Positions 37,817 through 46,858 of a DNA stretch of 64,000 nt are shown here, piece by piece. The position numbers and the translations under genes were made by a program. The notes below the pieces were generated by a model. It ran no database searches. It was not told the DNA's origin and was given only the letters and a program-made list of their open reading frames with translations. The stretch is from the NCBI RefSeq assembly GCF_000800255.1, contig NZ_CP009747.1, positions 4,836,001-4,900,000 on the forward strand, in the 5' to 3' direction. The number at the start of each line of letters is the position of its first letter. Position 1 is the stretch's first letter. The stretch comes from Pseudomonas parafulva. GTDB taxonomy: Bacteria; Pseudomonadota; Gammaproteobacteria; Pseudomonadales; Pseudomonadaceae.

Positions 37817-38455
37817 ATGGGCTGGTTATCACGCTACCTGGAAAAGCGCGCCAAACGGGCGATCCGCAAGCTGCCGCCTATCGAGCGGGGGCGAGCCCGT
37901 TTCGCGGCGCGTTATCCGCACTATGCCTTTGGCGTCGGCAGCTATGGTGTCCCGCAGGTACATGACTGGCAGGAGGGCGCCACCCTGAAGATCGGCGCCT
38001 ACTGCTCGATTGCCGAAGGCGTGCAGATTTTCCTGGGGGGACATCATCGGGCGGACTGGGTCACCACCTATCCCTTCCCGGCGATGCTGGCTGAAGCCGC
38101 CTCCATCAAGGGGTATGCCTTCTCGCGGGGTGATGTGGTCATCGGCAACGATGTCTGGTTGTGTTCCAACAGCAGTATCCTGTCCGGCGTGACCATCGGC
38201 AGCGGTGCGGTGGTGGCGGCGGGGGCGCTGGTCACCCGCGACGTGCCACCGTATGCGGTGGTGGGTGGCAATCCTGCCACGATTTTGCGCTGGCGCTTCC
38301 CCGAAGAGGTGCGCGCCGAGCTGCTCAAGAGCGCGTGGTGGGACTGGCCGCCGGCTGAAATCGCCAGTGTGGTGGACAGGCTCTGCAGCGACCGCATCGA
38401 GGCATTCCTGGACTACGCGCGCCAGCGGCGCGGCGACTCAGACCTGGTCGGCTGA
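37817..38455 (+). CDS. CatB-type hexapeptide-repeat O-acetyltransferase
   Basis: The 212-residue acetyltransferase has a left-handed beta-helix. The hexapeptide repeats are visible in [19 protein letters not shown] and [19 protein letters not shown] onward. The catalytic His lies in [17 protein letters not shown], the HxxxW-x-TYPF motif of the CatB/xenobiotic acetyltransferase group. In this setting it most likely O-acetylates a core or O-antigen sugar rather than an antibiotic. A GAGGAGG ribosome site precedes the ATG. Its 3' end overlaps the convergent acyltransferase gene by 18 bases. Confidence 0.85.
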   Translation: MGWLSRYLEKRAKRAIRKLPPIERGRARFAARYPHYAFGVGSYGVPQVHDWQEGATLKIGAYCSIAEGVQIFLGGHHRADWVTTYPFPAMLAEAASIKGYAFSRGDVVIGNDVWLCSNSSILSGVTIGSGAVVAAGALVTRDVPPYAVVGGNPATILRWRFPEEVRAELLKSAWWDWPPAEIASVVDRLCSDRIEAFLDYARQRRGDSDLVG

Positions 38456-39643
38456 CTTCAGGCCGGCGACACGTTTGTCGCGATGGCGACGGGCCAGGCG
38501 TTTGCCCAGGGCAATGCCGGGCTTTTCGAAGAGCAGGAAAGTGGCGCTGCTCAGCGCCACCAGCACGATGCAGCACACCGCGACCAGCGCGGCGAACAGC
38601 CAGGGCGCGTCGCTGGCCAGGTCCAGTTGCGGGTACAACCGATAGGCCATCCACCACAGCAGCAGCCCATGCAGTAAATAGGTGCTGTAGCTGATTTCGC
38701 CCATCCACCGCGCACTGCGCAGGCTCAATGCGCCCAGTAGATTGTTGCCGGACGCGACGATGCAGAAGAACACGCTCAACAGCAGTAGCGCCGGCACGGC
38801 AAAGGTCTTGTGCAGCACGGTCATGACCACCAGCAACAGGCCCAGGGCGACGAAGGTCGCGGTCCTGGTCTTGGCCCATTCGACCAGCGCCGGGTTGCGT
38901 ATCCAGTACACCGCGGCGATGCCACCGAGAAAGCTCAGCAGGTATTTTTTCTTCAGCGAGTGCTCCCAGCCGACCAGTTGCGCCAGCACATAGAGGCCGA
39001 CCACGCAGGCCAGGGGTCTGGCGAACCCGCGTCGATAGAGGAAGATGGCGCCGAGCAGGGGCAGGGCGAGGTAGAAGTAGGCCTCGTAGATCAAGGTCCA
39101 GGTGACGTTGGAAATCAAGTTGCCGGTGCCGGCCAACTGGTTGATGTCCGGCCGGTGGAACACCAGCCACAGCGACAATTGCTCGGCCAGTTGCAGCGGC
39201 GAGTCGCGCAGGGTCCAGTGCTGCAGGTAGAACACGGTCAGCAGCAGCGCCGCCAGCAATGGCAGGTACAGGGGATAAAGGCGCATGACCCGCGAAATGG
39301 CGAACGAGCGCCAGTCGAAGTCGGCCCGCTGCCTGACCAGCCGGTCCCAGAACAGGAACCCGGTGATCATGAAGAACAGCGCCACGCCGACCTGGCCGAT
39401 CTGGGCGAAGAAGCGCTCTGGCGGCATGGCGATCTGACCGCTGCTCTGGTAATGCCAAGCGATGGCGGCGTGATGAATGAACACACCCAGGGCCAGGTAG
39501 CCGCGCAGGCCATCCAGCGTGGCCCAGCGGCCCGCCACCGGTTCCAGGTGCCTGGCCACCAGGGGGATGCGCAGCAGCAGCGCAGCGACGCTGAAGGCGA
39601 GCACGTAGGTGAGGGCCGAGAACACGGGGGCGAGATAGCTCAT
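38438..39643 (-). CDS. Membrane acyltransferase (family 3), likely LPS/O-antigen O-acylation
   Basis: The 401-residue inner-membrane protein has about ten hydrophobic segments. It begins with the acyltransferase-3 signature [20 protein letters not shown], which has the conserved Arg and catalytic His. Related proteins (OafA, NolL type) transfer acetyl groups to surface glycans, using cytoplasmic acetyl-CoA. No C-terminal SGNH domain is present, so it is the short form. The ATG lies 1 base after the WaaL-fusion stop, so the two form an operon. Its 3' end overlaps the convergent CatB-type gene by 18 bases, placing two different O-acetyltransferases side by side. Confidence 0.83.
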   Translation of the reverse strand: MSYLAPVFSALTYVLAFSVAALLLRIPLVARHLEPVAGRWATLDGLRGYLALGVFIHHAAIAWHYQSSGQIAMPPERFFAQIGQVGVALFFMITGFLFWDRLVRQRADFDWRSFAISRVMRLYPLYLPLLAALLLTVFYLQHWTLRDSPLQLAEQLSLWLVFHRPDINQLAGTGNLISNVTWTLIYEAYFYLALPLLGAIFLYRRGFARPLACVVGLYVLAQLVGWEHSLKKKYLLSFLGGIAAVYWIRNPALVEWAKTRTATFVALGLLLVVMTVLHKTFAVPALLLLSVFFCIVASGNNLLGALSLRSARWMGEISYSTYLLHGLLLWWMAYRLYPQLDLASDAPWLFAALVAVCCIVLVALSSATFLLFEKPGIALGKRLARRHRDKRVAGLKSADQV

Positions 39644-39644
39644 G

Positions 39645-41501
39645 TCAATGCGCCGTGCGCGGGCTGTGGCCCAGTTGCGTGCGCAGGGCCTGGCTCATGC
39701 TTGCACTGGCGGTGCTCGCATAGCCTTCCAGCAGGGCGTCCACCTGCTCTTCGAACAGCCATTGACGGTCCTGGTCGTAGCGCTGCATGTGGCGCAGATT
39801 GCGTCGGCGCAGCTCGGCAGACAACGCCGAGGGCAGCAGGCGCATGTCGGCCAGGTCGATCAGGCCGAATTCGCCGCTGTTGAGCAGCAGGATGTTGCCC
39901 AGGTGCAGCGAGCGGAAGTAGACCCCCTGATCGTGCAGGCGGGCGATGAACTGGCCCAGCCGATGCACCAGTTGCTGGCGTTCCTGGGGGGACGTGCTGG
40001 CTTGCAGGGCCTGGCGTACCGTCTGTCCGGACAGGGGGCGATAGCGCACGCCCTGGCTGCCGTCGGTGCGCACCATCAGTTCCAGCACGTCGGGCGTGGC
40101 GATGCCGGCCAGTGCCAGCCGCTGGCTGTTCCTGACGAAGCGTGCCGAGTACGGATGCCAGGCGCCTGAGGTGTACCAGTCGCGACGGCGGAACAGTTTC
40201 AGAAAGCTGCCGTCACGCAGTTCGAGCACTTTCGGACCCAGCCCATCTTCTTCGATGAGGCGGGCACCGTCGGTGAGTTGGTCGAACTGGGTATCGCTGA
40301 TGCGCGGTCGAGGCGCCGGCAGCAGGCAGCCGGCACGGCGCGCGATGTTGAGCCCGGCGATCAGCGCCAGCGGGATCCACAGCAGGAACCAGTGCTCCTT
40401 GGGACGCGACAGGATGCCGCCGCCTTCGGTCAGGCCGGCACCGATGCCGAACACCAGCAAGGTCGAGGCCAGTTGGAAGACCGGCAGCGCCCGTTGCTTC
40501 CATCCGCTGTACAGCGCATAACCGATCATTGCGATCCAGGGGATGAAGCCCAGGATGCCGACGTTGAACAGCACACCCAATGCAAAGTTGTGTGGCTCGC
40601 TCAGCAGGTAGCCCATGCCGGTGTCCACACGCATCGGCGCATCGTAGCCATGTCCGATGAGCGGGTGCTGAACGAACAGTTGCCAGGTGGTCTGCCAGAT
40701 CTCGAACCGGTACGAATCGCCGCGACCGGTGATCAGGTGGGGCGCGAACAGCAGAATGCCGGCGATCACCAGCGGTGCAGCGGCGAACAGCGGGATCGAA
40801 CGGCGGTTCCAGCACAGCAGTGCCAGCCAGTTGGCCGCCAGGGTCATGGCCACCAGCGGGGTTCGTGAGCCAGTCGCCACGACGGCGACGAACATGACGG
40901 TGAACGCGGCCAGGCACAGCGCCATGAGGTGCAGGCGCTTGCTGTCCATGGCCATCCACAGCCAGTAGATGCCGAAGAAGCCGAACAGGTGGGAGCTGAG
41001 CAGGGGGTTGTCCAGTGCGCCGGTGCCGATCAGCCGAGTGCCTGGCGTATAGGTCAGGGCAAAGGCGTACAGATCGCGCAAGGTGCCCAGCAACGCCAGC
41101 AGCGCTGCGCCCAGGAAGATCGACTTCAGCACTCCTGGGCGATGGCGCAACAGCAGCGCGGTGCCGAAAAACAGCATCAGGGTGTGCAGTGGGCGCTTGA
41201 TCAGGTTGTCGGCAGCGGTCGTCGTGGGCGACCAACACAGGCTGAGGATGGCGAACCCGGCGAACAGCATGAAGAAGATCACCACCGGCTCGCCGACCAG
41301 TCGCTTGAGTTCCGAGGGACGGATGCACAGGGCGAGCAGGGTCGGAATGCTGAACAGGCCGTAGTACAGCTTGTGATGCACGCTGCGGTCGGGGAGGAAG
41401 AACAGGGTGCCGAGCAGCATGAGCAGGCCTACTGGGAGAACCCACAGGCAGACGAAGTCGAAGAAGCGGTTGCCTGTTTGGCGAAGGCTGCTGATGTGCA
41501 T
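39645..41501 (-). CDS. O-antigen ligase (WaaL type) fused to a kinase-like domain
   Basis: 618 residues from ATG 41501 (MHISSLRQTGNRFFDFV). Residues 1 to about 400 carry roughly 11 hydrophobic segments and a Wzy_C-type periplasmic loop with YLLSEPHNFALGVLFNVGIL, as in WaaL ligases that join O-antigen to lipid A-core. From about 420 a cytoplasmic kinase-like domain of the Kdo/inner-core kinase group follows: LRDGSFLKLFRRRDWYTSGA (possible nucleotide Lys), GVYFRSLHLGNILLLNSGEF and FGLIDLADMRLL. In FRSLHLGN the position of the HRD catalytic Asp appears to be Ser. In P. aeruginosa I recall ligase and kinase as separate adjacent genes. It is divergent from msbA, with 144 bases between. Confidence 0.8.
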   Translation of the reverse strand: MHISSLRQTGNRFFDFVCLWVLPVGLLMLLGTLFFLPDRSVHHKLYYGLFSIPTLLALCIRPSELKRLVGEPVVIFFMLFAGFAILSLCWSPTTTAADNLIKRPLHTLMLFFGTALLLRHRPGVLKSIFLGAALLALLGTLRDLYAFALTYTPGTRLIGTGALDNPLLSSHLFGFFGIYWLWMAMDSKRLHLMALCLAAFTVMFVAVVATGSRTPLVAMTLAANWLALLCWNRRSIPLFAAAPLVIAGILLFAPHLITGRGDSYRFEIWQTTWQLFVQHPLIGHGYDAPMRVDTGMGYLLSEPHNFALGVLFNVGILGFIPWIAMIGYALYSGWKQRALPVFQLASTLLVFGIGAGLTEGGGILSRPKEHWFLLWIPLALIAGLNIARRAGCLLPAPRPRISDTQFDQLTDGARLIEEDGLGPKVLELRDGSFLKLFRRRDWYTSGAWHPYSARFVRNSQRLALAGIATPDVLELMVRTDGSQGVRYRPLSGQTVRQALQASTSPQERQQLVHRLGQFIARLHDQGVYFRSLHLGNILLLNSGEFGLIDLADMRLLPSALSAELRRRNLRHMQRYDQDRQWLFEEQVDALLEGYASTASASMSQALRTQLGHSPRTAH

Positions 41502-41645
41502 GCTGAAACGGACCGGCTGAGGGCGGGGGGCAATCTTAACCCAGCTTTGCACGCATTGCAGGGCGAAACCGTGGTGTACCCGGAGCCCGACGTTCAGCCC
41601 CAGCTGTGCTACAGTCTGCACCCCATTTTCAGCATGTTTCGCGAT

Positions 41646-43451
41646 ATGACAGACGCCAGTGGCTCCGCCAGCCCATCGAGCATGAAGATCTACTTCCGCC
41701 TACTCGGCTATGTGCGCCCCTATCTCGGGCTTTTCCTGCTGAGCATCGTGGGTTTCCTGATCTTCGCCTCTACCCAGCCGATGCTCGGCTACATCCTCAA
41801 GTATTTCGTCGACGGGCTGTCCAACCCGGATGCCTCGCTGTTCCCGAACGTGCCGTACCTGCGTGAGCTGCACCTGCTCAACACGGTGCCGGCACTGATC
41901 ATCCTGATCGCGGCCTGGCAAGGCCTGGGCTCGTTCCTGGGCAACTATTTCCTGGCCAAGGTTTCCCTGGGCCTGGTGCACGATCTGCGGGTGCAATTGT
42001 TCGACAACCTGCTGAGCTTGCCCAACCGCTATTTCGACCAGAACAACTCAGGCCATCTGATCTCCCGCATCACCTTCAACGTGACCATGGTCACCGGGGC
42101 GGCCACAGACGCGATCAAGGTGGTGATTCGCGAAGGCATGACCGTGGTGTTCCTGTTCGGCTCGCTGCTACTGATGAACTGGCGGCTGACCTTGGTGATG
42201 GTCGCCATCTTGCCGCTTATCGCCTTGATGGTCGGCACTGCCAGCAAGAAATTCCGCAAGCAGAGCAAGAAGATTCAGGCCGCGATGGGCGATGTGACCC
42301 ACGTCGCCTCTGAAACCATCCAGGGCTACCGCGTGGTCCGCAGCTTCGGCGGTGAGGTCTACGAGAGCGAGCGTTTCCTCAAGGCCAGCCAGAGCAACAC
42401 CGACAAGCAGTTGCGCATGACCCGCACCGGTGCCATCTACACCCCATTGCTGCAACTGGTCATCTATAGCGCCATGGCGATCCTGATGTTCCTGGTGCTG
42501 TACCTGCGCGGTGATGCTTCGGCGGGCGACATGGTGGCCTACATCACCCTGGCCGGCCTGCTGCCCAAGCCGATCCGGCAGTTGTCCGAGGTCAGCTCGA
42601 CCATCCAGAAGGGTGTGGCCGGTGCTGAGAGCATCTTCGAGCAACTGGACGAGCCGCAGGAGCTGGACAAGGGCACCGTGGAGCGCGACGCCCTGACCGG
42701 CCGTCTGGAGGTGCGCAACCTCAGCTTCACTTACCCCGGCACCGATCGCCAGGTGCTCGACGACATCAACTTCACCGTAGAACCGGGGCAGATGGTGGCG
42801 CTGGTAGGGCGTTCAGGCAGCGGCAAATCGACCCTGGCCAGCCTGATTCCGCGGTTCTACCACCACAGTACCGGTGAAATCCTGCTCGATGGCGTCGAGG
42901 TCGAGGACTTCAAATTGCTCAACCTGCGCCGCCACATCGCTCAGGTGACCCAGCATGTGACCCTGTTCAGCGACACCATCGCCAACAACATTGCCTATGG
43001 CGACCTGGCCGGTGCGCCCCGTGCCGACATCGAGGCAGCGGCCGCCGCCGCCTATGCCAAGGACTTCGTCGAGCAACTGCCCCAGGGCTTCGACACCCAG
43101 GTCGGCGAGAATGGCGTGCTGCTGTCCGGTGGCCAGCGCCAGCGCCTGGCGATTGCCCGGGCACTGCTCAAGGACGCACCGCTGCTGATTCTCGACGAGG
43201 CCACCTCGGCGCTGGACACCGAGTCCGAGCGGCACATCCAGGCGGCGCTGGACCATGTCATGCAAGGGCGCACCACCCTGGTGATCGCCCACCGGCTGTC
43301 GACCATCGAGAAAGCCGACCTGATCCTGGTGATGGATCAGGGCCGGATCGTCGAGCGCGGCGACCATGCCACGCTGATCGCGCAGAATGGCTATTATGCC
43401 CGCCTGCACGCCATGGGCCTGGACGAACCCGGCAAGGCCGACATCACCTGA
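41646..43451 (+). CDS. msbA: Lipid A/LPS flippase MsbA
   Basis: Homodimeric ABC exporter that flips lipid A-core across the inner membrane. The 601-residue protein has six N-terminal membrane segments (about residues 20-310) followed by the ATPase with Walker A GRSGSGKST, signature [17 protein letters not shown] and Walker B LLILDEATSALD. The segment LPNRYFDQNNSGHLISRITF is typical of MsbA. The start is uncertain between ATG 41634 and ATG 41646, neither with a good ribosome site; I chose 41646 (MTDASGSASPSSMKIYFRLL). The long open frame upstream is antisense to waaL. It is followed by a strong terminator and then hldE. Confidence 0.94.
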   Translation: MTDASGSASPSSMKIYFRLLGYVRPYLGLFLLSIVGFLIFASTQPMLGYILKYFVDGLSNPDASLFPNVPYLRELHLLNTVPALIILIAAWQGLGSFLGNYFLAKVSLGLVHDLRVQLFDNLLSLPNRYFDQNNSGHLISRITFNVTMVTGAATDAIKVVIREGMTVVFLFGSLLLMNWRLTLVMVAILPLIALMVGTASKKFRKQSKKIQAAMGDVTHVASETIQGYRVVRSFGGEVYESERFLKASQSNTDKQLRMTRTGAIYTPLLQLVIYSAMAILMFLVLYLRGDASAGDMVAYITLAGLLPKPIRQLSEVSSTIQKGVAGAESIFEQLDEPQELDKGTVERDALTGRLEVRNLSFTYPGTDRQVLDDINFTVEPGQMVALVGRSGSGKSTLASLIPRFYHHSTGEILLDGVEVEDFKLLNLRRHIAQVTQHVTLFSDTIANNIAYGDLAGAPRADIEAAAAAAYAKDFVEQLPQGFDTQVGENGVLLSGGQRQRLAIARALLKDAPLLILDEATSALDTESERHIQAALDHVMQGRTTLVIAHRLSTIEKADLILVMDQGRIVERGDHATLIAQNGYYARLHAMGLDEPGKADIT

Positions 43452-43497
43452 AACACCGGCACTCGGGGCCTGGCGCCCCCAGTGCCGGCGTGTTTTT
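43452..43497 (+). terminator. Intrinsic terminator after msbA
   Basis: ACACCGGCACTCGGGGC pairs with GCCCCCAGTGCCGGCGTGT with one bulge and one mismatch, followed by TTTTT (43493-43497). It begins right after the msbA stop and should separate msbA from hldE. Confidence 0.87.
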
Positions 43498-43535
43498 CGA
43501 CTCGGCAGTTGGCGCTAAAGCCGCCGCCTGCCCTG

Positions 43536-43544
43536 TGCTAATAT
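43536..43544 (+). promoter_or_regulatory. Extended -10 promoter for hldE
   Basis: TGCTAATAT is an extended -10 (TGn followed by TAATAT), with the hldE ATG 35 bases downstream. The only -35-like hexamer (TTGGCG at 43509) is 24 bases away, too far, so the promoter would rely on the TG extension. Confidence 0.5.
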
Positions 43545-43578
43545 CCCGCCCCTGTTCATTTTTCCATTTGGGTTGCCC

Positions 43579-45000
43579 ATGAAGTTGTCCATGCCGCGTT
43601 TCGATCAAGCCCCGGTACTGGTGGTCGGCGATGTGATGCTCGACCGCTACTGGCATGGCGGTACGTCGCGTATCTCGCCGGAAGCGCCGGTGCCAGTGGT
43701 CAAGGTCGACCAGATCGAGGACCGTCCGGGCGGTGCGGCCAACGTGGCGTTGAACATCGCCGCCTTGGGCGCCCCGGCGGCGCTGGTGGGGGTGACCGGC
43801 CAGGACGAGGCGGCCGACAGTCTGGCCAACAGCCTGCAGGCCGCCGGCGTGCGCTCGATTTTCCAGCGCATTGCGCACCAGCCGACCATCGTCAAGCTGC
43901 GAGTCATGAGTCGCCATCAGCAACTGTTGCGTATCGATTTCGAGGAGCCCTTCGCCACCGACCCGCTGTCGCTGGGTGAGGAAGTCGATGCCCTGCTCGA
44001 CGGCGTCAAGGTGCTGGTGCTGTCCGACTATGGCAAGGGCGCGCTGAAGAATCACCAGTCGCTGATCCAGGCCGCGCGTGCCAAGGGCATCCCGGTGCTG
44101 GCCGACCCCAAGGGCAAGGATTTCTCCATCTACCGGGGCGCCAGCCTGATCACCCCGAACCTCAGTGAGTTCGAGACCATCGTCGGGCGCTGTGCCGATG
44201 AGGCCGAACTGGTTGCCAAGGGCCTGCAACTGCTCGAAGACTTCGACCTCGGGGCGGTGCTGGTCACCCGTGGCGAGCACGGCATGACCTTGCTGCGCAT
44301 CGGTCATCCGGCGCTGCACCTGCCGGCCCGCGCCCGTGAAGTGTTCGACGTCACCGGCGCCGGCGACACGGTGATTTCCACCCTGGCCGCCGCCATCGCC
44401 GCGGGCGAGGAACTGCCGCACGCCGTGGCGCTGGCCAACCTGGCCGCCGGCATCGTCGTCGGCAAACTGGGTACGGCGGCCATCAGCGCGCCGGAACTGC
44501 GCCGGGCGATCCAGCGTGAGGAAGGCTCCGAGCGTGGCGTGCTGGTCCTTGAGCAACTGCTGCTGGCCATTGACGACGCCCGTGCGCACAACGAGCGTAT
44601 CGTCTTCACCAACGGCTGCTTCGATATTCTCCACGCCGGCCACGTCACCTACCTGGAGCAGGCCCGTGCCCAGGGTGATCGGCTGATCGTCGCGGTCAAC
44701 GACGACGCCTCGGTCAGCAGGCTGAAAGGGCCGGGTCGGCCGATCAACAGCGTCGACCGGCGGATGGCGGTACTGGCGGGGCTGGGGGCGGTGGACTGGG
44801 TCATCAGCTTCAGCGAAGGCACGCCTGAAAACCTGCTGCGTGAGGTCAAGCCCGACGTGCTGGTCAAGGGCGGCGACTATGGCATCGACCAGGTGGTCGG
44901 TGCCGATATCGTCAGCGCCTACGGCGGCACGGTGAAGGTGCTGGGCCTGGTGGAGAACAGCTCGACCACGGCGATCGTCGAGAAGATCCGCAAGCACTGA
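43579..45000 (+). CDS. hldE: Bifunctional heptose-7-phosphate kinase / heptose-1-phosphate adenylyltransferase
   Basis: Makes ADP-glycero-manno-heptose for the LPS inner core, using two activities in one cytoplasmic protein of 473 residues. The N-terminal ribokinase-type domain has [34 protein letters not shown] and [20 protein letters not shown] with the catalytic Asp. The C-terminal cytidylyltransferase-like domain has [20 protein letters not shown] with the HxGH motif. The start is ATG 43579; a TTG six bases upstream is less likely. It is separated from msbA by a terminator and has its own promoter. The gene converges with a conserved unknown gene. Confidence 0.97.
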   Translation: MKLSMPRFDQAPVLVVGDVMLDRYWHGGTSRISPEAPVPVVKVDQIEDRPGGAANVALNIAALGAPAALVGVTGQDEAADSLANSLQAAGVRSIFQRIAHQPTIVKLRVMSRHQQLLRIDFEEPFATDPLSLGEEVDALLDGVKVLVLSDYGKGALKNHQSLIQAARAKGIPVLADPKGKDFSIYRGASLITPNLSEFETIVGRCADEAELVAKGLQLLEDFDLGAVLVTRGEHGMTLLRIGHPALHLPARAREVFDVTGAGDTVISTLAAAIAAGEELPHAVALANLAAGIVVGKLGTAAISAPELRRAIQREEGSERGVLVLEQLLLAIDDARAHNERIVFTNGCFDILHAGHVTYLEQARAQGDRLIVAVNDDASVSRLKGPGRPINSVDRRMAVLAGLGAVDWVISFSEGTPENLLREVKPDVLVKGGDYGIDQVVGADIVSAYGGTVKVLGLVENSSTTAIVEKIRKH

Positions 45001-45010
45001 AGTTGCAAAT

Positions 45011-45036
45011 GGCTGGCCCGTGTCCAGGGGCCAGCC
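45011..45036. terminator. Inverted repeat between convergent hldE and unknown gene
   Basis: GGCTGGCCC (45011-45019) and GGGCCAGCC (45028-45036) form a perfect 9-bp stem with an 8-base loop, located 10 bases after the hldE stop. T-runs are weak on both strands (ATTTGC on the minus side). It is probably a bidirectional terminator. Confidence 0.65.
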
Positions 45037-45051
45037 CTCAAGCAATGAGGC

Positions 45052-46020
45052 TTACTTGTTCAGCGAGGTCCGCGCCCGCTGCAGCAGCGCTCGGGCCTTG
45101 TCGCTGAAACGCTGCAGATGCGAGGGCTTGTGCGGCCGTGCCTCCACCAGCCCTTGCTGGCGCAGCCAGTCCTTCCAGCGCACCCGTTCCTCGCGCACCA
45201 CCCAGCCGTCCTGCTGGGCGAAGCTTTCGGCCAGGTACAGCCCGCGTGTGCTCGCTGGAATCAATTGATCCTTCTTCAGGGTGTACAGCTCGGCGATGGG
45301 CTGGCCGTCCTGAAGCGGCATCAGGTAAAGGTCGGGACGCTTGCGGTTGAGCCGGGTGACCAGTTGATCGCCTTCCAGGCGCTCGTCCACATGGAACAGG
45401 CTCAGCGACTTGGCCTCCCTTGGCACCTGCAAGCGCAGGTCGTAGATCAGTTGCAGCGACGCGGTGGGCAGGTGCACATAGGCCCGAGGCCGCTCCAGTA
45501 GCGTCAGATTGGCGCATTGCACCGGACGTGCCGCGCCGGAGGCCGGGCTCAAGGTGAACGGCGGGGTTTCCCGGTAATGCAGGGCGGCGGCGTAGGGCGT
45601 CGGTAGCCAGGTGTCGTTGAAGCGTCCGCCGAGCCAGCCTTCCGGGGTTTCCATCAGGCACTCCTCGGCCACTTCCTGAATGGCTGTGTGCAGCGGCAGG
45701 TTCAGTTCCTGGGCCGGCACGTAGCCGGAAATCAGCTTGAGCACCACATCGCCACGGTCCTGGCGGCGCTGGCGCACCAGCACCCAGTAGTCGCGGTTCT
45801 GCCAGGTGAGGGTCAGGCGCACTGACACGCCGAGGTTGGCCAGCTCGATGGCGAAACGTTCGCTGTCTTCCACGTGCACGGCCTTGCGCCGCTGCAGGGT
45901 CTGGGCGAAGTTCAGCGGCATGCCGACGCTCTGATAGCTCAGGCCCTCGGGGGTGGCTTCGACATGCAGTGGCAGGGTCTTGAAGTTGCTCGGGTTCTTG
46001 CGGATCAGGGTGCGCGCCAC
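45052..46020 (-). CDS. Conserved protein of unknown function with a Nudix-like segment
   Basis: 322 residues from GTG 46020 (ARTLIRKNPSNFKTLPLHVE), chosen because AAGGAGGAG lies at ideal spacing; the open frame to 46125 was rejected. I do not recognise a characterised function. The stretch LNLPLHTAIQEVAEECLMET followed by PEGWLGGRF resembles a Nudix box (EVAEE core), though with an altered start, and the protein has no signal peptide or membrane segment. The C-terminus is basic and helical (HLQRFSDKARALLQRARTSL). It is the last gene of a minus-strand run that includes an aldo/keto reductase and an FAD oxidoreductase. The same order next to hldE is conserved in other pseudomonads, as far as I recall. 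Confidence 0.65.
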   Translation of the reverse strand: MARTLIRKNPSNFKTLPLHVEATPEGLSYQSVGMPLNFAQTLQRRKAVHVEDSERFAIELANLGVSVRLTLTWQNRDYWVLVRQRRQDRGDVVLKLISGYVPAQELNLPLHTAIQEVAEECLMETPEGWLGGRFNDTWLPTPYAAALHYRETPPFTLSPASGAARPVQCANLTLLERPRAYVHLPTASLQLIYDLRLQVPREAKSLSLFHVDERLEGDQLVTRLNRKRPDLYLMPLQDGQPIAELYTLKKDQLIPASTRGLYLAESFAQQDGWVVREERVRWKDWLRQQGLVEARPHKPSHLQRFSDKARALLQRARTSLNK

Positions 46021-46045
46021 GAGGCTCCTCCTTGCATTCGACGGC

Positions 46046-46858
46046 TTAGGTCTTGCCCAGGATTCGGGCCACGGTGGCCACGTTATGGGCCAAGTGCAGC
46101 GGATTGATGGTGCCGACAATAGCACTGCTCACCCCTGGGTGGGCGAACAGCAGCTCGAAGCTGGCCTGCACCGGGTCGACGCCCGGCGACAGGCACACAT
46201 GTCCACTGGCCAGCGCCTTCTTCACCAGGATGGCCTTGCCGTGCTCGGCAGCGTAGTCGAGTACCGCGCGCTCCGCCTGTTCCTTGAGGTTGTAGGTGAC
46301 CATCGCGCAATCGCCCTGTTCCAGCGCTTTCAGGCCCCCGGCGACGGTCTTGCCGGAAAGGCCGAAGCCGAGGATCTTGCCTTCCTGCTTGAGCGCAGCG
46401 AGGGTCTGGTAGACCTCCTGCTCCTCGAGGATGGCCAGGTCGTTGCCGTCCGAATGCACCAGCACCAGGTCGATGCGGTCGGTTTCAAGACGCTGGAGGC
46501 TACGTTCGACCGAACGGCGGGTATGGGCCGCGCTGAAGTCGAAGTGCGACTGGCCGGCCTCGAATTCTTCGCCGACCTTGCTGACGATCACCCAGTGCTC
46601 ACGCTGTCCGCGCAGCAGCGGGCCGAGGCGTTCTTCGCTGCGGCCATAGGCGGGGGCGGTGTCGATCAGGTTGATGCCCAGCTCGCGGGCTTGGGCCAGC
46701 AGTAGGCGCGCGTCGTCGTCGCCGGGGATGGTGAAACCGGTGGGATACTTGACGCCCTGGTCGCGGCCGAGCTTGACCGTGCCCAGCCCCAGGGGCGAGA
46801 CGCTCAGGCCGGTGCTGCCCAGTGGACGGTGGAGGTCGTGCAGGGTCGGCAGGCTCAT
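46046..46858 (-). CDS. Aldo/keto reductase
   Basis: NADPH-dependent oxidoreductase of the AKR superfamily, 270 residues. The catalytic tetrad is visible: Asp and Tyr in GINLIDTAPAYGRSEERLGP, Lys in WVIVSKVGEEF and His in IDLVLVHSDGNDLAI. The C-terminal coenzyme-phosphate site is in HPGVSSAIVGTINPLHLAHN. The substrate cannot be inferred. The ATG at 46858 overlaps the stop of the upstream FAD oxidoreductase by four bases, so the two are translationally coupled and may act in sequence on one substrate. Confidence 0.88.
   Translation of the reverse strand: MSLPTLHDLHRPLGSTGLSVSPLGLGTVKLGRDQGVKYPTGFTIPGDDDARLLLAQARELGINLIDTAPAYGRSEERLGPLLRGQREHWVIVSKVGEEFEAGQSHFDFSAAHTRRSVERSLQRLETDRIDLVLVHSDGNDLAILEEQEVYQTLAALKQEGKILGFGLSGKTVAGGLKALEQGDCAMVTYNLKEQAERAVLDYAAEHGKAILVKKALASGHVCLSPGVDPVQASFELLFAHPGVSSAIVGTINPLHLAHNVATVARILGKT

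Noticed and set aside
40929..41645. Continuation of the msbA frame 239 codons upstream
   Set aside because: This part is antisense to the ligase-kinase gene and has no membrane segments or motif; MsbA length and family start fit ATG 41646.
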